Assembly (NCBI GenBank): GCA_012033095.1
Contig: JAAUPO010000049.1
Coordinates: forward strand, 1 to 9,340
Reading direction: 5' to 3'
DNA from: Synechococcaceae cyanobacterium RL_1_2
Lineage (GTDB): Bacteria > Cyanobacteriota > Cyanobacteriia > Cyanobacteriales > JAAUPO01
Length of the DNA stretch: 9,340 bases
A program made the translations under genes and the position numbers. Each line of letters opens with the position of its first letter. Within the stretch, counting starts at the first letter, position 1. The notes beneath the pieces are model-generated. The model searched no databases and was not told the origin of the DNA. It saw only the letters and a list, made by a program, of their open reading frames with translations. Shown here in pieces: positions 6,007-9,340 of the stretch.

Positions 6007-8185
6007 AAGGTCAGGAAAGAGCTACTAGTTCTAAGTTAAATACTTTTGGTGGCGTATATACTCCCTCTATTTTGACTATTTTGGGGGTAATTATGTATCT
6101 CCGTTTTGGTTGGGTAGTGGGAAATGTGGGGTTGTTAGGCACGCTCTTAATTGTGACCATCTGTACTGCTATTACGTTTTTAACCGCTCTATCTATCTGT
6201 GTGATTTCCACCGATCGCGTCATTAAAGGGGGAGGAGCTTACTATATGATTAGCCGTTCCCTGGGCATTGAAACCGGTGGCGCGGTGGGGATTCCGTTGT
6301 TTTTTGCCCAAGCGTTTTCCGTGGCGTTGTACGTTTTGGGGTTCGCCGAAAGTGTGGTGGCGGTCTTTCCTTGGATTAATCAACTCTATTTGGCTTTAAT
6401 TGTGACGGTGATTGTGGGTATTTTGGCCCTAACTTCGGCCCAAATCGCGATTCGGACCCAATACTTCATTATGGCGGCGATCGTTTTATCCTTGATCTCC
6501 TTTTTTGCGGGAAAACCCGTTGAACCGACCCACATGGAGCTATGGGTGACGGGAAAAACCTCTTTTTGGCAGGTGTTAGCGGTGTTTTTTCCCGCAGTAA
6601 CGGGCATTATGGCTGGAGTTAGTATGTCAGGGGATTTAGAAAATCCTACGGTGGCCATTCCTAAAGGAACCCTGGCCGCTGTCATTACTGGCTATGTCAT
6701 CTATATGATCCTGCCTATATTTTTGGCTTTTTGGGCGGATAGTTCCACGTTGATTGAGGAGCCCATGATTATGGAAAAAATGGCTCGGTGGGGCCCTGCC
6801 ATTTTATTGGGGATCTGGGGGGCAACCCTCAGCAGCGCGATCGGAGTATTTTGGGGCCCCCCGTGTGTTGCAAGCCCTAGCGAGGGATAAGGTACTCCCT
6901 CGATTTATGAGTAGTTTAGGCAATGGCAGTGGCCCGGAGGATGAACCTCGCATGGGCACCGCTGTAACGTTAGGTATTGCTGTGGCAACGGTTTGTGTGG
7001 GGGAATTAAATTTAATCGCCCCGGTGCTATCGATGTTCTTTTTAACTACTTACCTGGTGTTGAATTTAGCAGCGGCGATCGAGGGTATTTTACAGAGTCC
7101 GTCCTTTCGCCCTTCCTTTAAAGTTCATTGGGCTTTTTCGTTGTTGGGGGCAATGGGTTGCTTGGCGGTCATGTTTTAATTAACGCGATCGCGACGGTGG
7201 TAGCAGCGTTAATTGTCGCCGGGATTTATTTTTGGCTCCAAAGTCGGGAACTCAGAACCGCCTGGGGGGATGTGCGCCGAGGTATTTGGATGGCGGTGAT
7301 GCGCATGGGGTTATACCAACTTAACCATAACGATGACACCAAGAACTGGCGACCCCATATCCTAGTGTTATCCGGGGCTCCCCGGAAACGTTGGTCTTTG
7401 ATTGAGTTAGCCGATGCCTTTGGCCATAACCGGGGAATTATTACGGTATCCAGTGTTTTACCCACGGGCTCTAGGGATATGGCCCAACAGGAAGTCCTAG
7501 AACTAAATATTCGGGATTATTTAGAGAAAAGGGGCGTACAGGCGTTGGTGCGTCTAGTAACCGCCACAGATCCCTTTGAAGGGGCTGAAAATCTGGTGGA
7601 AACCTACGGTTTAGGGCCCTTAGTGCCCAATACGGTGTTAATGGGGGCCAGTGAAGATTTAGAAAAACGCGATCGCTATTGTGCCATGCTCGGCAACTTA
7701 CACCGGGCAAAACGGAATTTAATCATTTGCGAGAAAATCCAGAATTGAGCCTGGGCCGTTATCTCCGCATTGATGTCTGGTGGGGGGGAGAACAAAATAA
7801 CGGTAGTTTAATGCTATTACTGGCTTATCTCATGCGTACCGATTCCCATTGGTCTAAGGCGACGATCTATCTAAAATTAGTAGTGAGTGACGTTAGTGGC
7901 CAAGAAGCGGCGGCCGCTAACCTCAAAAATCTTGTGGATTCAGTCCGGATCGAAGAAATTAGCTACCAAACCATTTTGGCTGAAGAACGGGATTTTTACG
8001 AAATCCTCCAGCAATCCTCAGCCGAAGCAGACATTGTTTTTCTAGGCATGGCCTCCCCTGAGGGCCATAGGGATTTTCGCCATTACTACGATCGCTTACA
8101 AGCTAAAACGGCTGGTTTACCCACCACCTTATTTGTGCTTGCGTCCCCTGAACTTTCCTTTAAGGAAGTGTTGAAGGAAGTGTAA
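6003..8185 (+). pseudogene. SLC12-type cation-chloride cotransporter-like permease, three frame breaks
   Basis: This is a large APC-superfamily membrane transporter. The N-terminus GGVYTPSILTILGVIMYLRF (residues 16-35), GGGAYYMISRSLGIETGG (76-93) and the block FFPAVTGIMAGVSMSGDLEN (about 195-215) are typical of the SLC12/cation-chloride cotransporter family. A soluble C-terminal half follows the last membrane segment (from about QSRELRTAWGDV). Substrate is unknown; ion or amino-acid cotransport at the membrane is a family inference. The frame breaks at about 6846-6858, at TTTT 7174-7177 and at TTT 7726-7728. Adding two bases at the first and one T at each of the others restores GVILGAPRVLQAL, GCLAVMFLINAI and NLIILRENPELS, giving 728 residues and no other stop. 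Adding one base less at the first site (a net insertion there) also restores frame but fits the family less well. It diverges from the LysR gene. Confidence 0.85.
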
Positions 8186-8237
8186 TGTGTTTGGTATTTA
8201 ATTGTATTTAATTGAATAATAATCTCAACCGAAGCCA
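8186..8237. other. Short spacer between the two permease genes
   Basis: The 52-bp AT-rich gap contains GTATTTAATT twice in direct repeat and no hairpin with a T-run. The downstream permease gene is therefore likely read from the same transcript. Confidence 0.4.
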
Positions 8238-9140
8238 GTGGAATTAGTCCAAACTCTTTTAACCCTATTTTTTAGCATTACCATCAATAATTTACCCCTG
8301 TTGCTGTGGGGGATTTTAATTTCTAGTTTTTTGGCCGTAACCAATCTGGAACTTATTTGGTCCGACAACCTCCACCAGGCTAAGGCCATTAAACAAATTT
8401 GGTGGGGTTGCGTGCTGGGATTAATTTTGCCCTTGGGTCGCTATAGTAATGCGATCGTGGCCCGTCGTTTATGGTTAAAACAAGTTCCCCTCGCGATGGT
8501 GATCAGTTTCTTCTTTGCCAGCGTTACCCTCAACCCGATCGCGTTATGGCTTCACCGCAAGGCCTTTACTAATAATCTAGAGATTGTGTTTGGGGAATTA
8601 GGTTTAGCCTTGATCGTTGCGATCGTGATGGCGATAATTTTTAAACAAGCTCACCCCCTAGGGTCTTCGGAGCAACCCTTTAACCCTTTTCGCGGCTGCG
8701 ATCAGCCATCATCCCAGACCAAAGAGTACCCTTGGCTCAGCCGAATCTCCCACCTCATTGATCATGGCTTAGGGGAATTGTGGGAGTTGGGGTGGATCTT
8801 TTTCGCCGGCTGTTTTCTGCTCAGCCTTGGCCAAACCTTCATTCCTTACCATCAATTATTAACTATTCCCGGCCAGCCCCTTCTGCAAATTCCCCTAGTT
8901 ATGGTGGCAGGTTTAATCAGTGGGGTGTCTCCCTTAACGGATAGTTTTATTGCTGCGGATTGGTCGTTACTAACCACCAATGGCGCAACGATCGCGTTTT
9001 TAATGGTGACGGGGTGGTTTGATCTAGCCGCGATCGGATTAATGGCCTATTTATTCAAACCCAAACCCTTGCTATACCTAACGGTATTACCGTTAAATTT
9101 AATCCTGTTATTAAATCTCGTGCTGGACTACTACCTCTGA
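8238..9140 (+). CDS. DUF318/ArsP-like permease lacking the usual Cys motif
   Basis: This is a 300-residue, strongly hydrophobic protein with about eight membrane segments in two groups, separated by a polar loop (about residues 136-170). The first group holds LPLGRYSNAIVARRLWLKQV (about 64-83) followed by FFFASVTLNPIALWL. The second holds AGLISGVSPLTDSFIAADW (about 225-243). Order and spacing match the DUF318 (PF03773, ArsP_1) permeases, whose equivalents read roughly PVC.CG.VPVARRL and SLCSEADAFVA. The cysteines and glutamate of those motifs are absent here, so transport of organoarsenicals or metals should not be assumed. GTG 8238 is the only start after the in-frame stop TAA 8220-8222. It follows the SLC12-like gene by 52 bp. 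The frame is intact. The family call is by remembered pattern; function unknown. Confidence 0.7.
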   Translation: MELVQTLLTLFFSITINNLPLLLWGILISSFLAVTNLELIWSDNLHQAKAIKQIWWGCVLGLILPLGRYSNAIVARRLWLKQVPLAMVISFFFASVTLNPIALWLHRKAFTNNLEIVFGELGLALIVAIVMAIIFKQAHPLGSSEQPFNPFRGCDQPSSQTKEYPWLSRISHLIDHGLGELWELGWIFFAGCFLLSLGQTFIPYHQLLTIPGQPLLQIPLVMVAGLISGVSPLTDSFIAADWSLLTTNGATIAFLMVTGWFDLAAIGLMAYLFKPKPLLYLTVLPLNLILLLNLVLDYYL

Positions 9141-9206
9141 CACTACCGTGGGTATTTTGGTCATGGTAAAACTGTGAGGATATTTAGAAATGGGCTCATT
9201 GATTGT

Positions 9207-9299
9207 TATAGTCTTTTTAAATAATTAGGGGAAACAAATAGGCCTGAAAACATTCCATTGAGAGGAACAGCCACCCCATACTAAATTAAATTGACTATA
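9207..9299 (+). mobile_element. 93-bp MITE-like repeat, copy 3
   Basis: It begins TATAGTCTTTTTAAATAATT and ends AAATTGACTATA, exactly 93 bp like the other two. It is the most diverged copy (about 16 differences from copy 2), yet both ends are better paired: C7 pairs with G87 and A13 with T81, where the other copies have wobble pairs. It lies 66 bp after the permease stop. The remaining 41 bp of the window contain GTTTCAACC twice, 11 bp apart. Confidence 0.83.
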
Positions 9300-9340
9300 A
9301 TAGTTTCAACCTTGTTTCAACCTTTCTGCTCCTTACTTAT

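Noticed and set aside
9303..9322. Two copies of GTTTCAACC, 11 bp apart, at the right edge as a CRISPR start
   Set aside because: Only 9 bp long and separated by 2 bp; no spacer-length pattern is visible before the window ends.

Overview
The window looks like chromosomal DNA of a cyanobacterium. Three signs point that way. The octamer GCGATCGC and its core CGATCG are strongly over-represented (about 28 CGATCG by eye, where roughly 2 would be expected by chance). A DUF1825 gene, a family I know only from cyanobacteria, is present. The LysR regulator closely resembles the NdhR/CmpR carbon-acquisition regulators. The genus cannot be fixed from the sequence; a unicellular Synechocystis/Cyanothece-like lineage is only a guess.

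Layout. 201-763 (+) is a frameshifted DUF4126 membrane-protein gene. 1271-1588 (-) is an intact DUF1825 gene, divergent from 1718-2107 (+), a small TM2-domain membrane protein with a SHOCT-like tail. 2208-4015 (+) is lepA (elongation factor 4), broken by one missing base, followed by a hairpin and a rho-independent terminator. 4196-5196 holds the end of a repeat and then a LysR-type regulator on the minus strand (4270-5196). 5197-6002 is a long gene-free stretch packed with small non-autonomous mobile elements, including a nested pair. 6003-8185 (+) is an SLC12-type (cation-chloride cotransporter-like) permease broken at three places. 8238-9140 (+) is a divergent DUF318/ArsP-like permease.

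Two themes dominate. First, three of the seven genes (DUF4126, lepA, SLC12-like) are broken by small frame losses. Each is repaired by adding one or two bases, mostly in short homopolymers, and every repaired junction restores a family-like sequence with no other stop codon. This fits under-called homopolymers in an error-prone assembly, or very recent mutation, better than old gene decay. Second, the intergenic DNA is rich in MITE-like elements. There are three copies of one 93-bp element with about 26-bp imperfect terminal inverted repeats, each downstream of genes. One 121-bp element is interrupted by a 245-bp element, with target duplications visible for both. A possible fourth kind sits at the LysR promoter.

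Functionally the genes are mostly unrelated housekeeping or membrane functions. The one plausible regulatory pair is the LysR gene and the divergent SLC12-like permease, but about 800 bp of repeat-rich DNA lies between them and no operator could be proven. I see no CRISPR array, tRNA, rRNA, toxin-antitoxin pair or defence system, and nothing I would call a new biological system.
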